A stretch of 64,000 nucleotides of DNA from Silvibacterium dinghuense (GTDB lineage: Bacteria; Acidobacteriota; Terriglobia; Terriglobales; Acidobacteriaceae): the NCBI RefSeq assembly GCF_004123295.1, contig NZ_SDMK01000005.1:62001-126000 (forward strand), written 5' to 3'. Of this stretch, positions 35,565-44,311 are shown piece by piece. The first letter of the stretch is position 1, and every line of letters starts with the position of its first letter. A program made the position numbers and the translations under genes. Under the pieces are notes generated by a model, which saw only the letters and a list, made by a program, of their open reading frames with translations, had not been told where the DNA came from and did no database searches.

Positions 35565-36947
35565 TTGAAAAAAATCATTCTTAGCGTACTTGCGGTCGTC
35601 GTGGTGGCAGGCATTGTGGTGTTGACGATCGTCCGGGCACAGTCCGGCTACACCAAGGTCTATACCGGCAAAGTAGTACGCCAGGACCTGGTCTCGACCG
35701 TCAGCGGCACCGGGCAGATCAAGCCTAAAACCTATGTGAACCTGGGTGCCACAGCCTTTGGCCGCATCACCCATCTCTATGTAAAAGAAGGAGATAAGGT
35801 TCACAAGGGCGAGGTCGTGGCCTCCATTGAAAATGTTCAGCAGGGAGCGAATGTGGAGGGCCAGAGGGCCGCCATCGCCGCTGCTCAGACCGATATCGCC
35901 TCCTACATCGCCGCCGAGAAGACGCAGCAGGCCAATATCGAGCATGCCAAGGCCGATCTTGAGCAAAAGAAGCTCGATTTCGAACGTGCCCAGGCGCTCT
36001 ATAAGGACGGCATCATGGCGAAACAGGACTTTGATGCCAAGAAGGCCGCCTATGACCTCGACATAGCAACCCTGGCACAGAGCGACGCTGCCCTGGCGCA
36101 GGCCAAGGCGCAGACCGACTCTGCCCGCGGCCACCTGACCACACAGGAAGCCACCCTGCGCGCCAATGTCGATCTGCTCGGCAAAACTGTCGCCTCGGCA
36201 CCTTTCGACGGCATCGTGACCAACCTCCCCGTCCGCGAGGGAGAAACCGTGGTCGAAGGTATCCAGAATGCAGAAGGCTCGACGCTGATGACCCTTGCCG
36301 ATATGTCGGTCATCACCGCCGAAGTCAAGGTCGACGAAACCGATATCGTGAACGTGGCGCTCGGCCAGGAGGCCGATGTCACCGTGGACGCCCTGCCAGG
36401 CAAGGTCTTCAAGGGGCACGTGACGCTGGTCGGCGACCAGGCGCTGCTGCGCTCAACCGGTCAGGCAACCAGCACCTCGACCAGCGGCCAGGAAGAGGCC
36501 AAGGACTTCAAGGTGGTCGTCACCCTCGACGTGCCATCCGATGAGCTACGGCCCGGCCTTTCCACCACGGCCAAGATCGTCACCGCGCACAAGCAGAACG
36601 TGCTGACAATTCCCATCCAGGCACTCGCGCTCCGAGCTCCGAGCACAGGCAAGACCGGCACAGGCGCCACGGTTCAAGCGGCCAGCGCCGACGGCGCCGC
36701 ACAGAAGCAGCAGCAGGGCGTCTTCGTCGTACGCAATGATGGCGGCAAGCTCCGCGTCCACTTCGTTCCTGTCTCAACCGGCATCACCGGCACCACGGAC
36801 ATCGAGGTGCTGAGCGGCCTCCAGACCGGCGATGAAATCGTGACCGGCAGCTTCAGCGTGCTGCGCGACCTGAAGGACGACGCCCTCATCAAGCGCGACA
36901 CCACCCCACAGACCACCACCACCAGCAGCAGCGGGTCAGGCTCATAA
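35565..36947 (+). CDS. Periplasmic adaptor (HlyD/RND-type membrane fusion protein), MacA-like
   Basis: 460 residues from a TTG start at 35565. One N-terminal membrane anchor (IILSVLAVVVVAGIVVLTIV) leads to a lipoyl-like half domain (TVSGTGQIKPKTYVNLGA, KVHKGEVVASIE), a long helical hairpin with coiled-coil character, the second lipoyl half (ASAPFDGIVTNLPVREGETV), and beta-barrel and membrane-proximal domains (LRPGLSTTAKIVTAHKQNVL, TGITGTTDIEVLSGLQTGDE). It should link an inner-membrane transporter to an outer-membrane channel. The next gene is a MacB-type ATPase, which supports a MacAB-like tripartite pump. Confidence 0.92.
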   Translation: MKKIILSVLAVVVVAGIVVLTIVRAQSGYTKVYTGKVVRQDLVSTVSGTGQIKPKTYVNLGATAFGRITHLYVKEGDKVHKGEVVASIENVQQGANVEGQRAAIAAAQTDIASYIAAEKTQQANIEHAKADLEQKKLDFERAQALYKDGIMAKQDFDAKKAAYDLDIATLAQSDAALAQAKAQTDSARGHLTTQEATLRANVDLLGKTVASAPFDGIVTNLPVREGETVVEGIQNAEGSTLMTLADMSVITAEVKVDETDIVNVALGQEADVTVDALPGKVFKGHVTLVGDQALLRSTGQATSTSTSGQEEAKDFKVVVTLDVPSDELRPGLSTTAKIVTAHKQNVLTIPIQALALRAPSTGKTGTGATVQAASADGAAQKQQQGVFVVRNDGGKLRVHFVPVSTGITGTTDIEVLSGLQTGDEIVTGSFSVLRDLKDDALIKRDTTPQTTTTSSSGSGS

Positions 36948-36987
36948 CCCTTGCTGAGAATGCGCGGGCGAGTAGTCTAAAGAAGCT

Positions 36988-37773
36988 ATGGGGATTGAGG
37001 ACCAGAGGATGACGACCGGAACGACCAACGAAATAGAAGCGAGGGCCGCCGCGGCCGTAGAGCCGAGCGACGTCATCGTGGTCGACGATATCTGGAAGAC
37101 CTACGACATGGGCTCCGAGCAGCAGGTGCACGCGCTGCAGGGCGTCTCGCTGCGCATCAAGCACAACGAGTACGTCGCTATCATGGGCCCGTCGGGCTCC
37201 GGCAAGTCGACGCTGATGAACCTGATCGGCTGCCTGGACTCACCGAGCAAAGGCCAGTACTGGCTCAACGGTCACCTGGTGAGCGAGCTGAATGACGACG
37301 AACTGGCCCGCATCCGTAATAAAGAGATTGGCTTTGTTTTTCAGACCTTCAACCTGCTGGCGCGCGCCTCGGCACTGCAGAATGTGGAACTGCCCCTGAT
37401 CTATAACGGGACATCCGCGTCGGAACGGCTGGAGCGGGCGGAGAATGCACTGAAGGCCGTAAACCTCGGTGAGCGCATGCACCACAAGCCGAACGAGCTC
37501 TCCGGCGGTCAGCGGCAGCGCGTAGCCATTGCGCGCGCCCTCATCAACCGCCCATCGATCATCCTGGCCGACGAGCCCACCGGCAACCTGGACTCGAAGA
37601 CCGGCGATGAGATCATGGCTCTCTTCGACGAGCTGCATGGGCGCGGCAACACGATTGTGCTCGTCACCCACGAGCCGGATATCGCCGAGTACGCGCATCG
37701 CGTCGTGCACATCCGCGACGGCAAGATCTTCTCCGATCAGCCTTCTTCCCGTGTGAAGCGGCCGCAGGAGTGA
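36988..37773 (+). CDS. MacB/LolD-type ABC transporter ATP-binding protein
   Basis: 261 residues. The motifs are intact: Walker [11 protein letters not shown]-loop [20 protein letters not shown], signature LSGGQRQR, Walker [17 protein letters not shown] and H-loop [13 protein letters not shown]. The DEPTGNLD sequence and [16 protein letters not shown] are typical of MacB/LolD/FtsE ATPases. It starts 40 bases after the adaptor gene. The expected FtsX-type permease is not found after it; a regulator gene follows instead. A second ATG at 37009 could also be the start. Confidence 0.92.
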   Translation: MGIEDQRMTTGTTNEIEARAAAAVEPSDVIVVDDIWKTYDMGSEQQVHALQGVSLRIKHNEYVAIMGPSGSGKSTLMNLIGCLDSPSKGQYWLNGHLVSELNDDELARIRNKEIGFVFQTFNLLARASALQNVELPLIYNGTSASERLERAENALKAVNLGERMHHKPNELSGGQRQRVAIARALINRPSIILADEPTGNLDSKTGDEIMALFDELHGRGNTIVLVTHEPDIAEYAHRVVHIRDGKIFSDQPSSRVKRPQE

Positions 37774-37781
37774 GTTGTTCG

Positions 37782-37827
37782 TTGCCAGTTCTCAGTTGTC
37801 AGTCCCCCAGTAACTGAGAACTGGCAA
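37782..37827. terminator. Long hairpin after the ABC ATPase gene
   Basis: TTGCCAGTTCTCAGTT (37782-37797) and AACTGAGAACTGGCAA (37812-37827) form a perfect 16-bp stem with a 14-base loop. It lies nine bases after the stop codon. There is no U-tract, so it may terminate, protect the mRNA end, or be a repeat unit. Confidence 0.55.
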
Positions 37828-37940
37828 CTGAGAACCAGCGACCGGCAACGGCCCCACGCTGAAGGGATTCTCCCCTCTGGCCGATATGGCCCGTGAGGGT
37901 CACACGCTTGGAGTCTCTGGAGCACGCAGAAGAAATCGCA

Positions 37941-38909
37941 ATGGATGCGGCCGTGACGACTTCCACGGACCATCCGGAGTGGACGCTGGGTTTTCTCAAC
38001 GGCCGCAGCGCTGTCATGCAACGGCTTTTTTCGCAGATGCGGTCCACGGCCACGCACCTGCGCATTGCCACCCTTGAGGGCGAGAGCGGCACCGGCAAGA
38101 CCGCCGCTGCCCGCACTCTGCATGCGCTGGGACCGGCAGCCGGCCACGCCTTCCTTCCCTGCCCCGCCACGCAATTCTTCGAGCAGCTTCCGGCCATCAT
38201 TCGCGAGGCCCGTGACGGCACATTGCTGCTCACGCACATTGAAGCTCTCAGCTCGCCGCAACAGATGCGGCTCATCGAGTTCCTGCAATGGCTCGATCAT
38301 CAGCATGCGCGCCACCTGCCGGATTCGGCCCCGCGGCAGGTCTTCTTTTCCAGCAGCGTGCCGGTTCGCCGCCTGGTTTCTTCTGCCACGCTGCGCATCG
38401 ATCTCGCCAACCGGCTTACGGTCATCCGCTTCCTCATCCCTCCGCTGCGCGAGCGCCGCGAGGACATTCCGCTGCTGGCCACCGAACTGGCGCAGGGCTT
38501 CGGCGCCACGCAGGGACGCATCATTCGCGGCCTGCATCCGCAGACCCTGGCGCGGCTGCTCGCCCATCGCTGGCCGGACAACATCCGTGAGCTTGAAACC
38601 GTGATCCATGCCGCCGCGCTCAGCTGCCAGGGGCAGTGGATTCGCCCTATCGACATTCCCCCGCTCGGTCCCGACCCCTTACCCGGCACCGAGTCCGCAA
38701 CCTCAGCAGCCAATCCCCAGGCCACGCACCGACCCACGGCGGGTGCCGACGAGGACCCGAATCTCGACCACGCCATCCAGCGCCATGTGCATCGGGTGCT
38801 GGAGCGCGCAGAGGGCAACAAGCTCCGCGCAGCGCGCATGCTGGGCATCAGCCGCTCCACGCTCTATCGCCTGCTCGACGCCGAAGAAGCAGCACACGAA
38901 GAGGCATAA
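37941..38909 (+). CDS. Bacterial enhancer-binding-like AAA+ regulator with Fis-type HTH (degenerate)
   Basis: 322 residues from ATG 37941 (a GTG at 37893 would add 16). A AAA+ core has Walker A GESGTGKT at 47-54 and NRLTVIRFLIPPLRERREDI, then HRWPDNIRELETVIHAAALS as in sigma-54 activators, and the C-terminus EGNKLRAARMLGISRSTLYR is a Fis-type helix-turn-helix. The sigma-54 contact loop GAFTGA is absent, and the Walker B region reads GTLLLTHIEA instead of GTLFLDEIGE. It therefore probably does not hydrolyse ATP normally or remodel sigma-54 polymerase. It may be a repressor or a sigma-70-type regulator. Confidence 0.85.
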   Translation: MDAAVTTSTDHPEWTLGFLNGRSAVMQRLFSQMRSTATHLRIATLEGESGTGKTAAARTLHALGPAAGHAFLPCPATQFFEQLPAIIREARDGTLLLTHIEALSSPQQMRLIEFLQWLDHQHARHLPDSAPRQVFFSSSVPVRRLVSSATLRIDLANRLTVIRFLIPPLRERREDIPLLATELAQGFGATQGRIIRGLHPQTLARLLAHRWPDNIRELETVIHAAALSCQGQWIRPIDIPPLGPDPLPGTESATSAANPQATHRPTAGADEDPNLDHAIQRHVHRVLERAEGNKLRAARMLGISRSTLYRLLDAEEAAHEEA

Positions 38910-38932
38910 GGGCTCAGGGCTCAGATAAAAAT

Positions 38933-39126
38933 CCCACGTCTCAACGGCGAGACGCGGGGCACCCGGAGTTCTCCCCTCCCGCCCAAGCGGAGCTTGGACG
39001 GGGCACCCCGCTTCTTTGCCCATGCAGAGAAAGCAAGCCTCGGATCGCGACCAAAGGGAGCGGGGGCTGAAGGCGGGTCGCCCTGCGCGAAGCAGCCGAA
39101 GGCATAAGGCCTGGACGGCCAGTCCC
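38933..39126. repeat. Composite intergenic repeat, copy 3 (hairpin, A and B)
   Basis: A 10-bp stem with one mismatch (CCCACGTCTC 38933-38942, GAGACGCGGG 38949-38958) leads into GCACCCGG. Module A is at 38978-39002, and module B runs from 39045 (TCGCGACCAAAGGGAGCGGG) to the GGACGGCCAGTCCCG end near 39126. Confidence 0.78.
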
Positions 39127-39159
39127 GCGCTGCGCGCAGCAGTACACTGCTTTTAGACT

Positions 39160-41022
39160 ATGAATCGACTGCTTCCCGCCGCCCTCCTCGCCCTGGCCAT
39201 GCCCGTATCTGCGCAGAGTTTCCCCAAATCCGTGCAGCAGCAGGCCGCGCAGCACGCGGCAGAACAGAAGCAGATGGGCACCACAGCCGCCACGCCGACG
39301 ATCGCGCCGGCCTCGGACGCACTCGAAGACCGGCGCAAGGCGCTCAACGCGCTCTTCGATCAGATCTGGCAGGACCGCCTCAAGCACGAACCTGAATTCG
39401 CTTCGACCATCGGCGACAAGCGCTACAACGACCAGCTCACGGACTATTCCGTCGATGCGTATAACGAGGAGCTGGCACGCGGACGCGACTATATTGTGCA
39501 GCTCGGCTCCATCGACACCACCGGCATGAGCGACCAGGAGATTCTCAGCCGCGATCTGCTGGTGCGCCAGCTTGTCGATCAGCAGGAAGCCGCCGAATTC
39601 AAGCCCTGGGAGATGCCGGTGAACCAGTTCAGCGGCCTGCACAGCGAGTTGCCGCAACTTGTTTCCCGGCTCAGCTTCCAGTCGATCAAGGACTACGACG
39701 ATTACATCGCGCGCCTCAAGAAGATTCCCACCGCCTTCGAGCAGATCAGCGCGAACATGAGCACCGGCATCGAAGATGGCCGCGTGCCGCCGAAGTATCT
39801 GCTCGAAAAGGTGCTGGTACAGGTGAACGCCATCGCCACGGCGAAGCCTGCCGATACGCCTTTCGCACAGCCATTGCAGAAGTTCCCGGCATCGATCCCG
39901 GCGGCCGATCAGGAGCGCATCAAGGGCGAGGTGCTCACCGCGATCGAGAAGCAGGTCATTCCGGCCTACCAGCAGTTCGGGCGCTTTCTTAAGGCGACGT
40001 ACATCCCTGCCGGACGCACCGACCCCGGCGTGTGGTCTCTGCCCGACGGCGATAAGTACTACGCCTTCCGCGTGCATGAATCGACGACCACCGACCTCAC
40101 GCCACAGCAGATTCACCAGATCGGCCTCGACGAAGTGAAGCGCGACGAGGCGGAGATGCTGGTGATTGCGCAGAAGCTCGGCTTCAAATCCATCGCCGAT
40201 CTACGCGCTTCGATTGCCGCGAATCCGAAGCTGCATCCGACGACCAAGGAGCAGTATCTCGACGCCTATCGCACCGATATCGACCAGATGAAGACCAAGC
40301 TGCCCGACCTTTTCGGACGCCTGCCCAAGGCGCCGCTCGCGGTCGAAGCCGTTCCGGCGTTCATCGAAAAAGACCAGGCCCCGGCCTACTATGAGCGCGG
40401 CACACCCGACGGCAGCCGCCCCGGCACGGTATATGTCAATACTTACGATGTGCAGCATCGCTCGCTGGCTAACGTCGAGTCGATCGCCTACCACGAGGGC
40501 CTGCCCGGCCATCACCTGCAAATCTCCATCGCGCAGGAGCTGACCGGCCTGCCCGAGTTCCGCAAGTATCTCGGCTACACGGCGTATACCGAGGGCTGGG
40601 GGCTTTATGCCGAGCGCCTCGGCAAGGACGTCGGCTTCTATCAGGACCCCTACTCCGACTACGGACGCCTTGAGACCGATGTCTTCCGCGCCGTCCGCCT
40701 GGTGGTCGATACCGGCGTGCACTCCGAGCACTGGTCGCGCGAGCAGATGGTGCAGTACTTCAAGGACCACTCCGGTCTCGACGACGCCACGGTGCAATCC
40801 GAGGTCGACCGCTATATCGCATGGCCCGCGCAGGCGCTCGGCTACAAGATCGGTCAGCTGAAACTGCTCGAGCTGCGCGCCGACGCGGAGAAGACGATCG
40901 GCCCCAAGTTCGACCTCAAGGCCTTTCATGACGAGGTGCTGGATTCCGGCGCGCTGCCGCTCGACGTGCTCGAACAGCGGGTGAAGGCGTGGGCTGCGCA
41001 GCAGGCTGTTACCGCCAAATAG
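39160..41022 (+). CDS. DUF885-family exported metallopeptidase-like protein
   Basis: 620 residues with a signal peptide (MNRLLPAALLALAMPVSAQ). The DUF885 zinc motif HEGLPGHH is at residues 445-452, followed by a downstream YTEGWGLYAERLGKD block carrying a likely third ligand Glu. LDQGRDYI-like stretches and LRDEAEMLVIAQKLGF flank it. DUF885 proteins form a metallopeptidase-like superfamily, often annotated as dipeptidyl or oligopeptidase relatives. Substrate unknown; it acts outside the cytoplasm. No operon partner; ProC follows 235 bases later. Confidence 0.92.
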   Translation: MNRLLPAALLALAMPVSAQSFPKSVQQQAAQHAAEQKQMGTTAATPTIAPASDALEDRRKALNALFDQIWQDRLKHEPEFASTIGDKRYNDQLTDYSVDAYNEELARGRDYIVQLGSIDTTGMSDQEILSRDLLVRQLVDQQEAAEFKPWEMPVNQFSGLHSELPQLVSRLSFQSIKDYDDYIARLKKIPTAFEQISANMSTGIEDGRVPPKYLLEKVLVQVNAIATAKPADTPFAQPLQKFPASIPAADQERIKGEVLTAIEKQVIPAYQQFGRFLKATYIPAGRTDPGVWSLPDGDKYYAFRVHESTTTDLTPQQIHQIGLDEVKRDEAEMLVIAQKLGFKSIADLRASIAANPKLHPTTKEQYLDAYRTDIDQMKTKLPDLFGRLPKAPLAVEAVPAFIEKDQAPAYYERGTPDGSRPGTVYVNTYDVQHRSLANVESIAYHEGLPGHHLQISIAQELTGLPEFRKYLGYTAYTEGWGLYAERLGKDVGFYQDPYSDYGRLETDVFRAVRLVVDTGVHSEHWSREQMVQYFKDHSGLDDATVQSEVDRYIAWPAQALGYKIGQLKLLELRADAEKTIGPKFDLKAFHDEVLDSGALPLDVLEQRVKAWAAQQAVTAK

Positions 41023-41127
41023 CAGCCGGCTCCCACACGGTAGCCCACTCAAGCTTCCGCTGCTTCCGCATCCCTTCAGTACCAAGACACAAAGACCGCC
41101 AAGCTGCGCAAAGGGGCTTTGTGCCTT

Positions 41128-41245
41128 CCCGCCCAAGCAGAGCTTGGACGGGGCACCCATTCCGATTCCCCTGCGAAGATTCCGGATCGCGACCGAAGGG
41201 AGCGGAGGCCGAAGGCGATCCGCCCTGCGCGGAGCAGTGCGTTAG
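41128..41245. repeat. Composite intergenic repeat, copy 4 (A and B)
   Basis: Module A is at 41128-41152 (arms CCCGCCCAAGC and GCTTGGACGGG). Module B starts at 41187 (TCGCGACCGAAGGGAGCGGA) and ends in CCCTGCGCGGAGCAGTGCG. It lies just upstream of proC. Confidence 0.78.
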
Positions 41246-41257
41246 TCTGGATGCACC

Positions 41258-42094
41258 ATGAACTCCGCAGTGAATCCTGATCTTTCTTCCTTGCGTGTCG
41301 CCGTGCTCGGCGCCGGTAAGATGGGCGGCATCCTGCTGCAGGCATTTCTGAAGCAGCAGATCCTTACGCCAGAGCAGCTGCTGGCCACCGTCGCCCACCC
41401 CGAGCGCGCCTCCGTGCTCTCCGCACAATGGGGCGTCGAAGTTTCGACCGACAACCTCGCCGTTGCGAAACAGGCCGACATCATCCTGCTGGGCGTGAAG
41501 CCCCTGCAAATGCCCGACCTGATCGCGAAGATTCGCCCGGCACTTACGCCGGAGAAGTTGCTGATCTCCTTTGCCGCGTCGGTAACGACGGGCGCGATCG
41601 AGGAAGCCGCGGGCGTCGATGTGCCCGTCATCCGCGCGATGCCGAACACCCCATCGCTGCTGGGCGCGGGCATCTCGGCACTGTGCCGCGGACGCTTCGT
41701 CAGCCATGCGCAGATGGCGCTGGCCGAGCGCATCTTCGAGACTGTGGGCCGTACGGTCGTCGTCGACGAGAAGCACATGGACGCAGTGACCGGCCTCTCG
41801 GCCTGCGGACCGGCCTACATTTACATCATCCTGGAATCACTGGCCGAGGCAGGCGTCAAAGTGGGCCTGCCCCGTGACATCGCTACGCTGCTGGCCGCGC
41901 AGACCACCTTTGGCGCTGCAAAAATGGTGCTCGAGACGGGCTACCATCCGGCGCTGCTCAAGGACGCGGTGACCACACCTGCCGGCTGCACCATCGACGG
42001 CATCCTCGAACTCGAGGAAGGCGGTCTGCGCATCACGCTGATCAAGGCCGTGACGCGGGCCGCGCAGCGCGCCAAGGAGCTTGCGGCGGGTTAG
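41258..42094 (+). CDS. proC: Pyrroline-5-carboxylate reductase
   Basis: 278 residues, the family's usual length. The NAD(P)-binding N-terminus LRVAVLGAGKMGGILLQAFL and the conserved VIRAMPNTPSLLGAGISALC, DAVTGLSACGPAYIYIILES and TTPAGCTIDGILELEEGGLR motifs are present. It performs the last step of proline synthesis, reducing pyrroline-5-carboxylate with NADPH, in the cytoplasm. The stop TAG sits inside TTAGAGCCTGTTATG, a string that recurs at other gene ends. Confidence 0.96.
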   Translation: MNSAVNPDLSSLRVAVLGAGKMGGILLQAFLKQQILTPEQLLATVAHPERASVLSAQWGVEVSTDNLAVAKQADIILLGVKPLQMPDLIAKIRPALTPEKLLISFAASVTTGAIEEAAGVDVPVIRAMPNTPSLLGAGISALCRGRFVSHAQMALAERIFETVGRTVVVDEKHMDAVTGLSACGPAYIYIILESLAEAGVKVGLPRDIATLLAAQTTFGAAKMVLETGYHPALLKDAVTTPAGCTIDGILELEEGGLRITLIKAVTRAAQRAKELAAG

Positions 42095-42149
42095 AGCCTG
42101 TTATGCCTTTTGTCGAAGCAAGAACATGGAGCGGGGAGCAGGCAAGCTC

Positions 42150-42797
42150 ATGAAACTGCGCACGCGTCAGGGATTGATGATGGAGTGCCTGCTCCTTTTT
42201 CTCTTCATCCCTGCCCTGCTTGCGCTGCTCCCGCCTTTTATTCCGCCCATGCCGCTGCTGTGGGCACTGGCACTCTACTGTCTCGTTGCGCTGCGCCGCG
42301 ATCCTGCGTTCCATCGCCGCGAGCTGTGGAACCGGAAGCCCTTTCCGGCCGCGCTCCCCTCCATCTGCATGCTCTTTGCCGCCGGCGCGGCGCTGATTGC
42401 AGCCCTGGTATGGAAAAACTCACCCACGCTCTTCTTCACCTTCACGCGCGAACACCCCGTGGTGTGGGCCGTGGTCATGCTGCTGTATCCAGTGTTCTCC
42501 GTGTATCCGCAGGGGATCGTCTACCGCGCCTTCCTTATGCACAGGTACCGGGAGTTGGCTCCGGGCAGGCAAAAGGAGACAGCACTGATTCTCCTCAGCG
42601 CCGTCTCCTTTGCCTTCATGCACATTGTCTTTCGCAACTGGGTTGCGATGGCGCTGACCTTCCCAGGCGGACTGCTCTTTGCCTGGCGGCAGCTTCGCAC
42701 CCGATCGCTGCTGACCTCTTCGGTCGAGCACGCGCTCTACGGCTGCTTCCTCTTCAGCGTCGGCCTGGGATCGTATTTCTATGCCAGGCTTATCTGA
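42150..42797 (+). CDS. CPBP-like membrane protein without the usual catalytic glutamates
   Basis: About 215 residues from ATG 42150 (ATG 42126 is possible). Six or so hydrophobic helices. The C-terminal half is like CPBP/Abi intramembrane proteases: motif 1 region YPQGIVYRAFLMHRY, motif 2 FAFMHIVFRN, motif 3 SSVEHALYG. In canonical CPBP enzymes motif 1 is EExxxR, but here it reads QGIVYR at 121-126, so both catalytic glutamates are missing while the Arg and His residues remain. It may be a pseudoprotease or a membrane binding protein. Confidence 0.75.
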   Translation: MKLRTRQGLMMECLLLFLFIPALLALLPPFIPPMPLLWALALYCLVALRRDPAFHRRELWNRKPFPAALPSICMLFAAGAALIAALVWKNSPTLFFTFTREHPVVWAVVMLLYPVFSVYPQGIVYRAFLMHRYRELAPGRQKETALILLSAVSFAFMHIVFRNWVAMALTFPGGLLFAWRQLRTRSLLTSSVEHALYGCFLFSVGLGSYFYARLI

Positions 42798-42806
42798 CGC
42801 GGAAAG

Positions 42807-43235
42807 CTACTGCGGCGTAGAGTCATTCACCTTCTGGTCGGTTTCCTTGGTGCGATCCTTGGCCTTGGTCTTCGCCTGCGCAGCCTTGTCCTTGGCCGCG
42901 GTTGAGGATTCCTTCTTCGAGCCGAAGAGCTTCTCCGTGCCTTCCTTGGTCTTGTCGGCTACCTTCTCGGTGCCTTCCTTGGTGCGGTCATAGCCCTTGG
43001 TGCTGCCTTCCTTGGTCTTGTCATAGGCTGTGTGCGTGCCGCTCTTGGTCGCGTGATAACTCTTCTTCGTGCCCGTTGCCACCGCGTGACCGGTGTCCTT
43101 GGCCGCGTCCTTGGTGTCCGTGCCGGCATTCTTGACGTCTTGCGTTGCGCTCGAATCCTGCGCGAGCACAATCGAACCGGTCCCACCGAGAAGCGTGGCG
43201 GCCAGCAGGAAGCTGAAAACCCGTGAGTTCTTCAT
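42807..43235 (-). CDS. Secreted LEA-like Lys/Thr-rich repeat protein
   Basis: About 142 residues from ATG 43235; a start at 43259 lacks proper spacing. A signal peptide (RVFSFLLAATLLGGTGSIVLA) precedes a highly charged region of 11-residue-like repeats: YDKTKEGSTKG, YDRTKEGTEKV, ADKTKEGTEKL, and VATGTKKSYHATKSGTH. The repeats resemble group-3 LEA proteins, which protect cell contents during drying. The periplasmic location is inferred from the signal. The convergent CPBP-like gene ends ten bases away. Confidence 0.75.
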   Translation of the reverse strand: MKNSRVFSFLLAATLLGGTGSIVLAQDSSATQDVKNAGTDTKDAAKDTGHAVATGTKKSYHATKSGTHTAYDKTKEGSTKGYDRTKEGTEKVADKTKEGTEKLFGSKKESSTAAKDKAAQAKTKAKDRTKETDQKVNDSTPQ

Positions 43236-43333
43236 ATCGATGCACAGATTATCGCGCATCCTTCCGAGTTGCCTCCCTGCCCGCTAAAAAATCATTCATG
43301 GCAGAGATGCCATAAAATAAAGGAGGAGTGGCC

Positions 43334-44311
43334 ATGAACGCTGTTTCCGTACCAGCCCCTGCGACCTCCGCGCCAGCCCAGCAACCCACGCGCGCCCTGC
43401 GGCGCTTTGCCTGGGGTGTGGTGGCCTATAACGTCCTCGTCGTCATCGATGGCGTGGCCGTGCGCGCTACCGGTTCAGGCGCCGGCTGCGGAGATCACTG
43501 GCCGCTATGCAACGGCTCGGTGGTGCAGCATCACCCCACAGTCGCCACGATGATCGAATTCGCGCACCGCTCCATGAGCGGAGTTGCTCTCATCGCCATC
43601 ATCGGGCTCGTCTGGTGGACCTTCCGCACCACGGCTAAATGGCACCTGGCCCGCGCCGCCGCGATTGCCGCCCTCGTACTCACGCTGAATGAAGCGCTGC
43701 TCGGCGCGCTGCTGGTGCTGCTCGGCAAAGTGGCCACAGACCAGTCGGCCTCACGCGGTGTCTACCTCGCGCTGCACCTGACCAACACGCTGCTCATGGT
43801 CGCGGCACTTACGCTGACAGCACACTTTCTCTCCCGGCAGCGCGGTTACATGCGCGGCAGCGTGGAACTCCGCTCCAAAGGCCTGATCTTTACCGGGCTC
43901 TTCACCATCCTCGTCACCGGCGTCTTCGGCTCGCTGGCTGCCCTGGCCGATACGCTGTATCCCTCGCCCACGCTGCGCGCCGCCATCCTCGAGGACTTCG
44001 CCACCGACGCTCCCACGCTCCTGCATCTGCGCTGGCTGCACCCGGTCATCAGCCTGGTGGCGGGCGTCTTCATCCTCTGGATGGTTCTTCGCGCCTTCCG
44101 CTCGCCTGCGCATCGCGGCCTCGGCTTCGGCGTGATCGGCCTGCTGCTGCTGCAATACTGGATCGGCTTTGCCGACCTCGCGCTGCTGGCTCCGGTGGCG
44201 CTGCAAATGCTGCACCTGCTCGGCGCCGATCTGCTGTGGATCGCCCTGATCGTACTGACCGCCCGCCTGTACCTGCGGCCCATCGGCTGCACAGACGGGC
44301 TGTGCAGTTAG
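43334..44311 (+). CDS. COX15/CtaA-family heme A synthase-like protein
   Basis: 325 residues from ATG 43334, with AGGAGGAG seven bases upstream. Eight hydrophobic helices are arranged in two four-helix halves. The first loop has the conserved cysteine pair RATGSGAGCGDHWPLCNG and the heme-ligand region EFAHRSMSG; the second half has LRWLHPVISLV. CtaA oxidises the C8 methyl of heme O to make heme A for cytochrome oxidase. No ctaB or oxidase genes lie nearby. Its stop TAG overlaps TTAGAGCCTGTTAGGG. Confidence 0.88.
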   Translation: MNAVSVPAPATSAPAQQPTRALRRFAWGVVAYNVLVVIDGVAVRATGSGAGCGDHWPLCNGSVVQHHPTVATMIEFAHRSMSGVALIAIIGLVWWTFRTTAKWHLARAAAIAALVLTLNEALLGALLVLLGKVATDQSASRGVYLALHLTNTLLMVAALTLTAHFLSRQRGYMRGSVELRSKGLIFTGLFTILVTGVFGSLAALADTLYPSPTLRAAILEDFATDAPTLLHLRWLHPVISLVAGVFILWMVLRAFRSPAHRGLGFGVIGLLLLQYWIGFADLALLAPVALQMLHLLGADLLWIALIVLTARLYLRPIGCTDGLCS

